The notes under the pieces: model-generated
What the model saw: only the letters and a program-made list of their open reading frames with translations
Told to the model about the DNA's origin: nothing
The model's database searches: none
Assembly: GCA_955652635.1 (NCBI GenBank)
Contig: CATPBN010000082.1
Span: 1-9,757 of the forward strand
DNA: 9,757 nt
Reading direction: 5' to 3'
From: an uncultured Gemmatimonadaceae bacterium
GTDB lineage: Bacteria > Gemmatimonadota > Gemmatimonadetes > Gemmatimonadales > Gemmatimonadaceae
Shown: positions 1 to 6,432 of the stretch, piece after piece
Position numbering within the stretch: the stretch's first letter is position 1
How the letters are laid out: every line of letters starts with the position of its first letter
Position numbers and translations under genes: made by a program

Positions 1-1065
1 CTCGAGCTCGGAACGCTTCTTTTCCAGCTCGAGCGTTGCTTCTTCCTCGAGAGCGGGCGCGCGCTCGATTTTCGAGTGGCGGTCCTCGAGCCGCGCGATT
101 TCTTCGCGCAGCGCAGACTCGGCCTCGAGAAGCGTCTTGCGCCGCCCCTCCTCGCGATAGAGCGTGTTGAGCGCCTGCAGCTCCACGTTCAACGCGAACA
201 ACGGCTCGATGCTCTCGCGCAGATTGTCTAGCTGTGCTCGCGCAGCTTGCACGCCCTCGAGCTCGCGTACCACGCGCTCCGAATCACGCTGCAGCGCCGC
301 TTCCTTCTCCTCGGCGACGGTGATCTGGGTGAGGAGCTGCGCCGACTGCTCGCGCTGCCGTTGTACCATCTCCCATCGCGGCTCGACCGCCATCATCTCC
401 CGCGCCCGAACCGCCCCGCGATGGGCAGCCTGATGCGCACGACCCTCCGCGTCCGATTTTCGGGAAGCGGCCTCGGCGAGTGAGCGCAGCACGGCTTCGG
501 GATCCGGCATGCCTCGGTGCATTCCCTCGATCGACGCTCGCACCCGATTTCGTTTCTCGCGAGTGAGCTCCTGGGCGATGCGCAGCTTCTCGTAACCAAG
601 AACCCTGGAGAGGAACTGTCCGCGCTTGGCCGGCGTCATTGCCGCCATCACGCTGAGCTCCTTCTGCCCGGTGAAGTAGGTATGGAAGAATTCCGAGAGC
701 GACATCCCAAGGCGGTGCTGCAGAAGCTCGGTCACACCGGAAATGGAATTGGCTATCGGAGTCTCGGCGCCATCGAGATAGAGCTCCGCGCTGGTGAGCC
801 CCCGAACAACGCGATACCGGTGCGATCCGAGCTCGAAGTCGAGCCGCACCTCGACCGGCGCGCGGGCGCCCGCGCCCATGAAGCGGATCGAATCGCGATT
901 GCCGCGAATCGCCTGATTTCCGTAGAGCGCCCAGGCGATTGCCTCCAGAATTGTCGTCTTCCCGGCGCCGTTGGGGCCGATGATGCCAGTGAGACCAGTG
1001 TCGAAGCTGATCTCGGTCCGGACGTGTTGCCGGAAGTTGGTGAGGCTGAGACTATTGAGTCTCAA
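1..1065 (-). CDS. sbcC: SbcC/Rad50-family SMC-like ATPase, N-terminal part (C-terminus beyond the left edge)
   Basis: ATPase partner of SbcD; together they form the Mre11-Rad50-type complex that tethers and trims DNA double-strand ends and opens hairpins. I translated 355 codons without a stop. The N-terminus (LRLNSLSLTNFRQH) is the typical first strand of the Rad50/SbcC head. Walker A GPNGAGKTT is at residues 30-38. A Q-loop-like stretch YFTGQKEL has its glutamine at residue 134 and is followed by a conserved-looking KRGQFLSRVLGYEKL around 147-161. From about residue 160 the sequence turns into a Glu/Arg/Leu/Gln-rich coiled coil that runs to the edge. The zinc hook, Walker B and signature motif would lie outside the window. 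The start is TTG at 1065, overlapping the sbcD stop as TTGA, with an AGAGGAAG ribosome-binding site 7 bases upstream. No ATG or GTG lies in frame nearby. Family assignment is firm; SbcC versus Rad50 naming is a matter of convention. Confidence 0.9.
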   Translation of the reverse strand, partial: MRLNSLSLTNFRQHVRTEISFDTGLTGIIGPNGAGKTTILEAIAWALYGNQAIRGNRDSIRFMGAGARAPVEVRLDFELGSHRYRVVRGLTSAELYLDGAETPIANSISGVTELLQHRLGMSLSEFFHTYFTGQKELSVMAAMTPAKRGQFLSRVLGYEKLRIAQELTREKRNRVRASIEGMHRGMPDPEAVLRSLAEAASRKSDAEGRAHQAAHRGAVRAREMMAVEPRWEMVQRQREQSAQLLTQITVAEEKEAALQRDSERVVRELEGVQAARAQLDNLRESIEPLFALNVELQALNTLYREEGRRKTLLEAESALREEIARLEDRHSKIERAPALEEEATLELEKKRSELE

Positions 1066-2255
1066 ACAGTCGCTTCCTCTTCTCCGGCCGGACTCGCGAG
1101 GGCGTCGGCTTCCCGAAGGTAGTGAAGGCCCAGCTCGACGAGAGCTTCGCGATTGATGTTCTCGGTCAACACACGGGAGCGCAGCTTGTCTCGAACGGTG
1201 TCGGCGAGCGACGCACGCCGGCCTGGTGCCCCCTGCCCGTTCTCAGGCCGGACGATCTCCGGGCGTCGGGTATCGAGGTGAAAATGCAGCGCCTTCCGCT
1301 TGTAGTCCCGGATTGCCTTGTGATCCAGCTCGCGGAGGATATGTCGCGGCACGTCGCGCACGACGAGTCGGACGATCTTTCCCTCGATTCCGCCATCGCA
1401 CCCGTCCAGCGCGTCACGGATCGCGTCATCGAGAGCTGCCGGAGAGAGTCCGGCGCCGGAGAGCGGTGCGAGATCCACCCATGGCCGCAGCGGCGGTATC
1501 GGATGGAACCGGTGGGTCTTGTTGGCCAAATCGTGCACGATGATTCCCTTCCCGGCGATCCCTGCCTCCCGCTCCTCAGTAAGCTCTCCCCAGGGATTGG
1601 TGCTCGTGTAGTCCAGCGAGCCCGAGTAGAACGCGTTGGGCGCGACGGAGCGATAGACGTGATAGTGCCCGAGCGCGACGTAATCCCACTTGTGGGGGGC
1701 AAGCTCTTCCCGAGTGATCTCCATCGGCGCTCGATCGAGCTCGCGTCCGTATTTGGGGAGCACGTCCTCGATCTCGCCGTGCAGAAGGAGGATGTTGTAT
1801 TTCGCGGTCGAGTCCGGCTCGAGGAGAGGCCGCTTATCCTGCATGTCCGGAACGGCGAGGATCATGAGGTCGTGTCGGTCAACCGTAATGCGCTTCGCCT
1901 CTCCATCTATCACGTTGATACCAAGGGGCTTGAATAAACGAAGGATGCAGCCCGTCTCCGCCGTGCGGGGGGTGTCGTGATTTCCCGCGACCATCACAAC
2001 TGTCGTGTCGGGAAGCATCTGCACCAGCCGCGAAAACTGACTGAACGCGTGGAGGATCGCGGGATTGGTCGGGCGCACGGTGTGGAAGACATCGCCCGCG
2101 ATGAGCACGATTTCGGGACGGATCTCGATTACGGTGTCGATCACCCGACGCAATGACGTCGCGATGTCGGCTTCCCGTTGATTGATTCCGGTCGGCGTCT
2201 GACGCTCGTACTGCCGGAATCCCAGGTGTATGTCGGAAAGGTGAACCAGTCTCAT
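1062..2255 (-). CDS. sbcD: SbcD/Mre11-family DNA double-strand break nuclease
   Basis: Metal-dependent calcineurin-like phosphoesterase that acts as the 3'-5' exonuclease and endonuclease of the SbcCD/Mre11-Rad50 complex. All family motifs are visible: DIHLG near the start (D8, H10), GDVFH (G54-D55), GNHD (91-94), HGE (159-161) and GHYH (196-199), which supply the two-manganese site. The remaining C-terminal half, to residue 397, fits the capping and Rad50-binding region; total length is normal for the family. I choose ATG 2255 (MRLVHLSDIHLG) over an in-frame ATG at 2279. It begins exactly at the first beta strand and overlaps the stop of the upstream gene as ATGA, the mark of translational coupling. 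The gene then overlaps sbcC as TTGA. It is the fifth gene of the minus-strand repair operon. Nothing suggests loss of activity. Confidence 0.95.
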   Translation of the reverse strand: MRLVHLSDIHLGFRQYERQTPTGINQREADIATSLRRVIDTVIEIRPEIVLIAGDVFHTVRPTNPAILHAFSQFSRLVQMLPDTTVVMVAGNHDTPRTAETGCILRLFKPLGINVIDGEAKRITVDRHDLMILAVPDMQDKRPLLEPDSTAKYNILLLHGEIEDVLPKYGRELDRAPMEITREELAPHKWDYVALGHYHVYRSVAPNAFYSGSLDYTSTNPWGELTEEREAGIAGKGIIVHDLANKTHRFHPIPPLRPWVDLAPLSGAGLSPAALDDAIRDALDGCDGGIEGKIVRLVVRDVPRHILRELDHKAIRDYKRKALHFHLDTRRPEIVRPENGQGAPGRRASLADTVRDKLRSRVLTENINREALVELGLHYLREADALASPAGEEEATV

Positions 2256-3100
2256 CGTGCCCGCATTGCCCGTATCCATTGGGTGATTTTTGTTCGCACC
2301 TGCATTGGCGCCGCCTTCGGTTCGCCTCGGCGATCCGGAGCCGACTCGATGGTCGACCGCACGATGATGCTGCTCCGTGAGTCCGTAATCCAGCCGAGCC
2401 GTCGATCGATCTGAATGGTTCCCGCGAGCTGACCCGAGGTGCCATAACCCGGCCCCGCGGGGGCAGCGCTTGCGGTATTGAGTCGCGACATTGTTCCGCG
2501 CATTGAGATGTAAGCGATGTCCCCGTTTCTTCCCAGCGAGTCCAGCCGGAACGTCGCGCGCACGGAGCCGACGGCACCCGGCTCACTGCTGAGCGGGATC
2601 TGCATCTCCCTCGTCCACTTCTCTCCGATAGCAACAGGGTTGCGCGTGAGCACGGCCGGCATCTCGCCGAAGATATGACGCAGCTCGCTGTTGGGGTCGC
2701 CATCGTCCACCATTTCCATCCCGCCATCTGGCGACACCCTCAGCCAAACCGGCTTCGACTGCATCGCGCGGCGCTTGAGGTCCGCGAGCGAGGCTGCCGA
2801 CGCGGGCGTCATCGCCACTGAGTCGGTGATGGTCTGCATCAGAGTCCCGCCAGAGGTGTATTGCTCCGCGATCGCGCGAGTGAATACTTCGATCGATGTC
2901 GTCATCGAACTGGTATCGCGCCGAAGACCTGGCTTGGTGCCGGTCATTTCGACTGTTTGCGACAGGTGCATTCGAAGGGTGTCGCCGATGTGCGGGCGGA
3001 TCTGGAGCAGGACCGGTTGACTGTGCGCTGCGGTCGCGAAGAGCAGGAACGCGATCACCCTTCCCGCTTCCCTCTTCCCGCTTCCCGCCCTAAAACCCAT
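2252..3100 (-). CDS. Exported protein of unknown function lying between herA and sbcD
   Basis: About 282 residues with an apparent Sec signal peptide: a basic n-region (MGFRAGSGKREAGR), a short hydrophobic core (VIAFLLFATAA) and a plausible cleavage after AHS, before Q28. There is no lipobox cysteine, so the mature protein should be periplasmic or secreted rather than a lipoprotein. The mature part looks beta-rich and carries phrases such as IGDTLRM, SPDGGMEMVDD, VAIGEKWTR and GTIQIDRRLGW. These recall uncharacterised periplasmic families of the DUF6263 type, but only tentatively; no enzymatic motif is evident. The start is uncertain. ATG 3100 is preferred because it keeps the basic n-region. 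ATG 3109 would add three residues, and GTG 3058 would leave too short a signal. The chosen start overlaps the herA end by 11 bp, and the stop overlaps sbcD by 4 bp, so the gene is co-transcribed with DNA-repair genes despite its different cell compartment. Confidence 0.75.
   Translation of the reverse strand: MGFRAGSGKREAGRVIAFLLFATAAHSQPVLLQIRPHIGDTLRMHLSQTVEMTGTKPGLRRDTSSMTTSIEVFTRAIAEQYTSGGTLMQTITDSVAMTPASAASLADLKRRAMQSKPVWLRVSPDGGMEMVDDGDPNSELRHIFGEMPAVLTRNPVAIGEKWTREMQIPLSSEPGAVGSVRATFRLDSLGRNGDIAYISMRGTMSRLNTASAAPAGPGYGTSGQLAGTIQIDRRLGWITDSRSSIIVRSTIESAPDRRGEPKAAPMQVRTKITQWIRAMRAR
3061..3088. repeat. Four tandem heptamers (TTCCCGC on the plus strand)
   Basis: Four adjacent 7-base units are seen: TTCCCGC, TTCCCTC, TTCCCGC, TTCCCGC. 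On the coding (minus) strand they read as GCGGGAA/GAGGGAA, so they resemble repeated Shine-Dalgarno sequence. They sit immediately after the herA stop codon, between the ATG (3100) and GTG (3058) start candidates of the exported-protein gene. Because the unit is not a multiple of three, gain or loss of one unit would shift the frame of any translation begun at the ATG. Confidence 0.85.
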
Positions 3101-5039
3101 ACGGATCATTCTCGGGCACGGAGCGAATGCTGCCCGCCATCGGACGCTGCGCCGGCTGCGCGGGAATGATCTTTCGGAACTGAGAGCTGAAGTACGCCTT
3201 TACGTCATGCGGCCGGGCGAGAAGCGTCGCGTTGCGCGCGCGAATTACCTCCTGCTCCGTGTATAGCGCGGTGATCTCCTGAACCCAGGGAAGCGTAATC
3301 GTCGGATCGAGCGGCCTGAGCGCGCGAAGAATCGCCGCATCGAGTGAAATCTCATTCGACTGCGGATAGCGCTCCGAGCCTTCCCGTCCCTGCATCACGG
3401 CTGGTCGCGGGAAGCGCACGAAGATCGGTTGCGTGAAATGTGGATGCCGAATCATCAACTGTCCCTTTTCCAATGTCGCAAGCTTGGTTCTCGTCGCCGG
3501 GCTCAGCACGGCGTAACCCGGTGTCGAGAGCTCGTCCGGATCCATTCTCCCGAACAGCGCTGTCCCCGAGTTGCCGACAACACGACGGTGCACCTGCGAC
3601 CGGAACTGCTGTGCGCTGAAGAGCACGAGGCCGAGGTAGCGCCCCCGCTCCGCAATATCGAGCAGCATCTTCCTGACGTAAGTCTCTGGTCCATCGCCGG
3701 GCGCGTACTTGTTGAGCTCGTCGACGAACACCACGAGGTGTTTGACGCCGAGGTCCCTGCGCTCCAGGTGCTCGCGCAGCTTGGAGACGATGCGGGCGAA
3801 GATGAGATCCTGCGCATCTTCCTCGAGGTTTGCGACGTCCACTACATACACCGTCTTGTCGCCAAAGCTCCCGAACGGGAGGTCGCTCACGGCTCCGGAA
3901 TCGGTCACCAGTCCGGCACAACGGGTGGAGATGTTGGACAGCCGGTTCCGAACCTTTCGGATCGTCGCCACATGGTGCGTGCGCCAGCTCTCTCCGTTCT
4001 TTTTTTCCAGCCCTTGAAGGATGTCTCTGAACCATGCGTCGAGCTCAGCGAACGACTGAACGCGATGGTTCTTCGTGAGAATCCCATCGGGTGGGAACTC
4101 CTTGTCGACGACGTTCTCCGTGATGAAGTCGATCAGCGCGTCAGCCTTGGCATCGATGTCATCCTTGTTGAGGAGGACTTCGGCGTACTGGAGGACCTCG
4201 CGCAACCCCCAGGTCAACGGGGTGACATTGTCCAGCAGCTCCTCGTTGTTCCTGAACGTGTTGAGAGCGAGACCTTTCGCCGTGTATGGCGCGAAGTATT
4301 CGACTTTCTGGAAGGGCCTGGGTTCCACACCCAGCTTCTCGTAGAGCACTTCGTCGCTCTGCTCGACCTTGCCCGGCTGGTCGAGGTAGCAGAGGTCGGG
4401 TCCTTTGACGTTGAAGCAGACGGCGGCGATGGACCCCTTCTCTTCGGGGAAATGCTTGAACAGCGATGCCAGCAGCCACTCGACCGCGCTGGTCTTGGTG
4501 GCCAGACCTGACACACCGGTGATGTTGAGGTGCGCCGCCTCGGGGCCGAGTAGAAAATCCGCGTCGAGGTAGATGACCGCGTCGGTTCCTCCAGCGCGAT
4601 AAACACCTACCGGAATTCCGGTGTTGGCGCCCTCCTTCAGGTAACTGTCCATCCGGAGCGCGACGTGCACGTCCGCTTCTTCCGCCAGGAAAACCTGTCC
4701 CATCGGCACGGGCTGAAGCGGCTCCTCCGGAATCTGCCGCAGTACCGCCGCGGTATAGAGGCGGATCTCAGCGCGTTCAGTTGATGCGAATCCCGCCAGA
4801 GTGGGCAATCCATCGTGGCCGAGTACGTCGTGCATTGGCGACTGCAGATCCGTGTAGCTGAATCCCTCGACGACGATCCCGTAGATGTGTGGAATCTGCC
4901 CGTCCATCGGTTGCGCTCCATCGACGCGAACAATCGTGCCGATGCCGACCGGGGAGCTGATCGCCGTCCAGAAATGAAATTCGTGCGGAGTGTTTGGCTT
5001 CCTCTCAGTCGCGACGACTCGCCCCAATGCTTCGATCAT
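3090..5039 (-). CDS. herA: HerA-like hexameric DNA-translocating ATPase
   Basis: Member of the HerA/FtsK superfamily (HAS-barrel plus DUF87-type ATPase), 649 residues. In archaea and in Deinococcus/Thermus, HerA forms a ring that pumps DNA through its partner nuclease NurA during end resection. The N-terminal ~130 residues fit a HAS barrel (LGRVVATERKPNTPHEFHFW, then VGIGTIVRV). The P-loop is ITGVSGLATKTS around residues 173-184, one residue longer than the usual GATGSGKT form, with K182. Walker B is LVVFVDELNKY with D440 and E441. A sensor-like FSAQQFRSQVHRRVVGN at 474-490 and RMDPDELSTPGYAVL follow in the order expected for the family. The ATG overlaps the nurA stop as ATGA, which supports both the start and a NurA-HerA pairing. 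About 260 residues separate Walker A and Walker B, longer than in minimal HerA, so this belongs to a larger bacterial HerA-like subgroup. Confidence 0.9.
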   Translation of the reverse strand: MIEALGRVVATERKPNTPHEFHFWTAISSPVGIGTIVRVDGAQPMDGQIPHIYGIVVEGFSYTDLQSPMHDVLGHDGLPTLAGFASTERAEIRLYTAAVLRQIPEEPLQPVPMGQVFLAEEADVHVALRMDSYLKEGANTGIPVGVYRAGGTDAVIYLDADFLLGPEAAHLNITGVSGLATKTSAVEWLLASLFKHFPEEKGSIAAVCFNVKGPDLCYLDQPGKVEQSDEVLYEKLGVEPRPFQKVEYFAPYTAKGLALNTFRNNEELLDNVTPLTWGLREVLQYAEVLLNKDDIDAKADALIDFITENVVDKEFPPDGILTKNHRVQSFAELDAWFRDILQGLEKKNGESWRTHHVATIRKVRNRLSNISTRCAGLVTDSGAVSDLPFGSFGDKTVYVVDVANLEEDAQDLIFARIVSKLREHLERRDLGVKHLVVFVDELNKYAPGDGPETYVRKMLLDIAERGRYLGLVLFSAQQFRSQVHRRVVGNSGTALFGRMDPDELSTPGYAVLSPATRTKLATLEKGQLMIRHPHFTQPIFVRFPRPAVMQGREGSERYPQSNEISLDAAILRALRPLDPTITLPWVQEITALYTEQEVIRARNATLLARPHDVKAYFSSQFRKIIPAQPAQRPMAGSIRSVPENDPYGF

Positions 5040-6037
5040 GAGATTGCTCTCAGAAATTCTTCACAGTCCCTCACGCCGTAGGCGAGTTTGTCCCACCGTC
5101 CGTCGGGAAGCGAAAGCGGAGTCGTCTCCGCCATGATCCATCTCGATATCTCGTTGGCGCGGTCCGAGAGCCGCTCGCGCTCAGCCACCTCGACGCGGAC
5201 CAATCCCCAAAGTGGATCACGGCCCGCGACGCCGCGCAGGCGGAGATACCAGCTCATCACGGAGCTGCGTGACCGGGGTGACACGCGAAAGACCGAAGAT
5301 CGCTCGCCTTTCCGAAGCCCGAGCACGATCCCGAGCGCATCTCCCTCGACGTAGAGCGTGCGATGGCTCTTTATCACGCCAACCGCGAGCGACGACGATG
5401 CGACGCTGGCGCTTCTGCTGATGCCGCCATCCATGAAAATCGGAGTCGCCCCCTTCGCGCACCATGCCTCCGCCATCCAGTCCTCGAGCTGCTCGCGCTC
5501 CTGATCGACGGCGCGAGTCGCGCGCTCGAGCAGGACCGCCGGATGCTGGCTTGGGTACTCGCCGCTCTTATCTGCCGTCGATGTGTCTACGATTGGCCAA
5601 CGCGCCTGAATGCCATCGGCGCCCAACTCTGCAAGCGCTGGCAGGTAACGCAGGGGCAGGTAGATCTTCCGTTCCACCCTTGGCGGTTCCTGTGCCCAGG
5701 TCGTCAGGCGGCGATCGACCCGAATTCGAACTGCTGCCGACACCGTACCGATCACGATCGGCATTCCGCCATGGTGTGCGATGATCTGAACCTTTTGCGT
5801 CCCGTCGAGAAAGGCTCCGAATCCTGACTTCGCTTCGGGCGAGAAATCCGGAACCCGAACCGCGCGCAGTTCGGTCCCCTCGATAACGCTCGCGGCGCGC
5901 AGAGCTGGCGGATCGCTTGCGGCGAACGGCTCGACCGAGGCGGCGCCGTCCATCACGCTCACGCCCGGCAACCGCCGCATCAGCAATCGAAGCGCGGCCC
6001 GGCTCGCCGCGTCCGGACCAGAGCTGCTCGCCAGCAC
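5036..6037 (-). CDS. nurA: NurA-domain 5'-3' nuclease, partner of HerA
   Basis: NurA is a dimeric, manganese-dependent nuclease fed by the HerA ring, removing the 5' strand at broken DNA ends. The 333-residue product shows the NurA layout. An RNase H-like first strand carries the catalytic aspartate in GFGAFLDGT (D78). A second acidic site lies in IFMDGGIS (D203). GVIKSHRTLYVEG follows at 220-232, then SWYLRLRG (262-269), WGLVRVEV with E283, and a C-terminal WDKLAYGVRDCEEFL. Overall identity to classic NurA cannot be measured here, but the order of motifs and the direct ATGA overlap with a HerA ATPase make the call strong. The start is GTG 6037, nine bases after a GGAG ribosome-binding site that lies in the end of the preceding gene. 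No other standard start exists before the in-frame stop at 6044. Confidence 0.85.
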   Translation of the reverse strand: MLASSSGPDAASRAALRLLMRRLPGVSVMDGAASVEPFAASDPPALRAASVIEGTELRAVRVPDFSPEAKSGFGAFLDGTQKVQIIAHHGGMPIVIGTVSAAVRIRVDRRLTTWAQEPPRVERKIYLPLRYLPALAELGADGIQARWPIVDTSTADKSGEYPSQHPAVLLERATRAVDQEREQLEDWMAEAWCAKGATPIFMDGGISRSASVASSSLAVGVIKSHRTLYVEGDALGIVLGLRKGERSSVFRVSPRSRSSVMSWYLRLRGVAGRDPLWGLVRVEVAERERLSDRANEISRWIMAETTPLSLPDGRWDKLAYGVRDCEEFLRAIS

Positions 6038-6043
6038 CAGCCG

Positions 6044-6322
6044 CTACTCCAGCCCGATGTCCCACGCCTGCTCGAGGTCCTTCTTCGAGTAGGCGCGGAA
6101 TGCGGTGAGTGTATGAGTCGATTTGATGCCGGGAACCACTGTGACTTCCTCGGTCACAATGCGCGCAATCGCTTCGTGCTCCGCGACTTCTATCATCGCG
6201 ACGAGATCCCACTCGCCCGAGACCGAATAGACCTGCGAAACGCCATCTATCCCCGCCAGCTTTGTCGCGCACTTGGCGATTTGCTTCGGCTCGGCCTTGA
6301 TCAATACGATGGCGGTAATCAT
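6044..6322 (-). CDS. Stand-alone Lrp/AsnC ligand-binding (RAM) domain protein
   Basis: 92 residues that correspond to the effector-binding half of Lrp/AsnC regulators without the helix-turn-helix. The alpha-beta ferredoxin-like core is clear: MITAIVLIKAEP, then GVSQVYSVSGEWDLVAMIEV, then VPGIKSTHTLTAFRAYS and a tail DLEQAWDIGLE. Such stand-alone RAM proteins are widespread, bind small ligands (often amino acids) and oligomerise, but lack DNA binding of their own; their targets are mostly unknown. The start is ATG 6322. A longer frame back to 6418 exists, but its extra 32 residues are low-complexity and run through the likely promoter region. The stop is only 6 bp before nurA, so this is the first gene of the repair operon. 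A role in regulating the repair proteins is possible but not shown by sequence. Confidence 0.88.
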   Translation of the reverse strand: MITAIVLIKAEPKQIAKCATKLAGIDGVSQVYSVSGEWDLVAMIEVAEHEAIARIVTEEVTVVPGIKSTHTLTAFRAYSKKDLEQAWDIGLE

Positions 6323-6432
6323 GGGGACCCCGATGCTGCTATCTTTGGTGAGCGGCGTCGCCGCGAGAGGTGAGACATATAACGATACCGGCGCGGCAGA
6401 CACTCCGCCACGTTGCAAAATAGAGGTTTAGG
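6323..6432. promoter_or_regulatory. Divergent intergenic region driving the repair operon (left) and the pseudo-helicase/tdk genes (right)
   Basis: This is the only gap between the two opposing transcription units, so both promoters should lie here. It is locally AT-richer, with TATAAC at 6378-6383 on the plus strand (reading as GTTATA on the minus strand) and TTGCAAAATA at 6413-6422. No hexamer pair with good -35/-10 spacing could be assigned on either strand. A clear ribosome-binding site, AGAGG, lies six bases before the plus-strand ATG at 6433. Only the location is supported, not the exact elements. Confidence 0.45.

Noticed and set aside
517..1937. Two plus-strand open frames opposite sbcC and sbcD
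   Set aside because: Antisense shadows; the minus strand encodes Walker A, Q-loop and all Mre11 motifs over the same bases.
1879..2727. Minus-strand frame of 282 codons across the sbcD/exported-protein junction
   Set aside because: It is a different frame of the same strand, Arg/Ser/Cys-rich and without motifs, and would overlap two better supported genes.
3429..4511. Long plus-strand open frame (360 codons) opposite herA
   Set aside because: It is a shadow of the GC-rich herA coding frame; the product has no recognisable domain and the opposite strand has clear HerA motifs.
3090..6037. HerA-NurA pair as an anti-phage defence module
   Set aside because: HerA proteins occur in defence systems with SIR2 or DUF4297 partners, but here the partners are NurA and SbcCD and no other defence or mobile genes are present; a housekeeping repair role fits better.
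6323..6418. N-terminal extension of the RAM protein back to 6418
   Set aside because: The added residues do not match the RAM fold and would run through the divergent promoter region; ATG 6322 starts exactly at the first strand.
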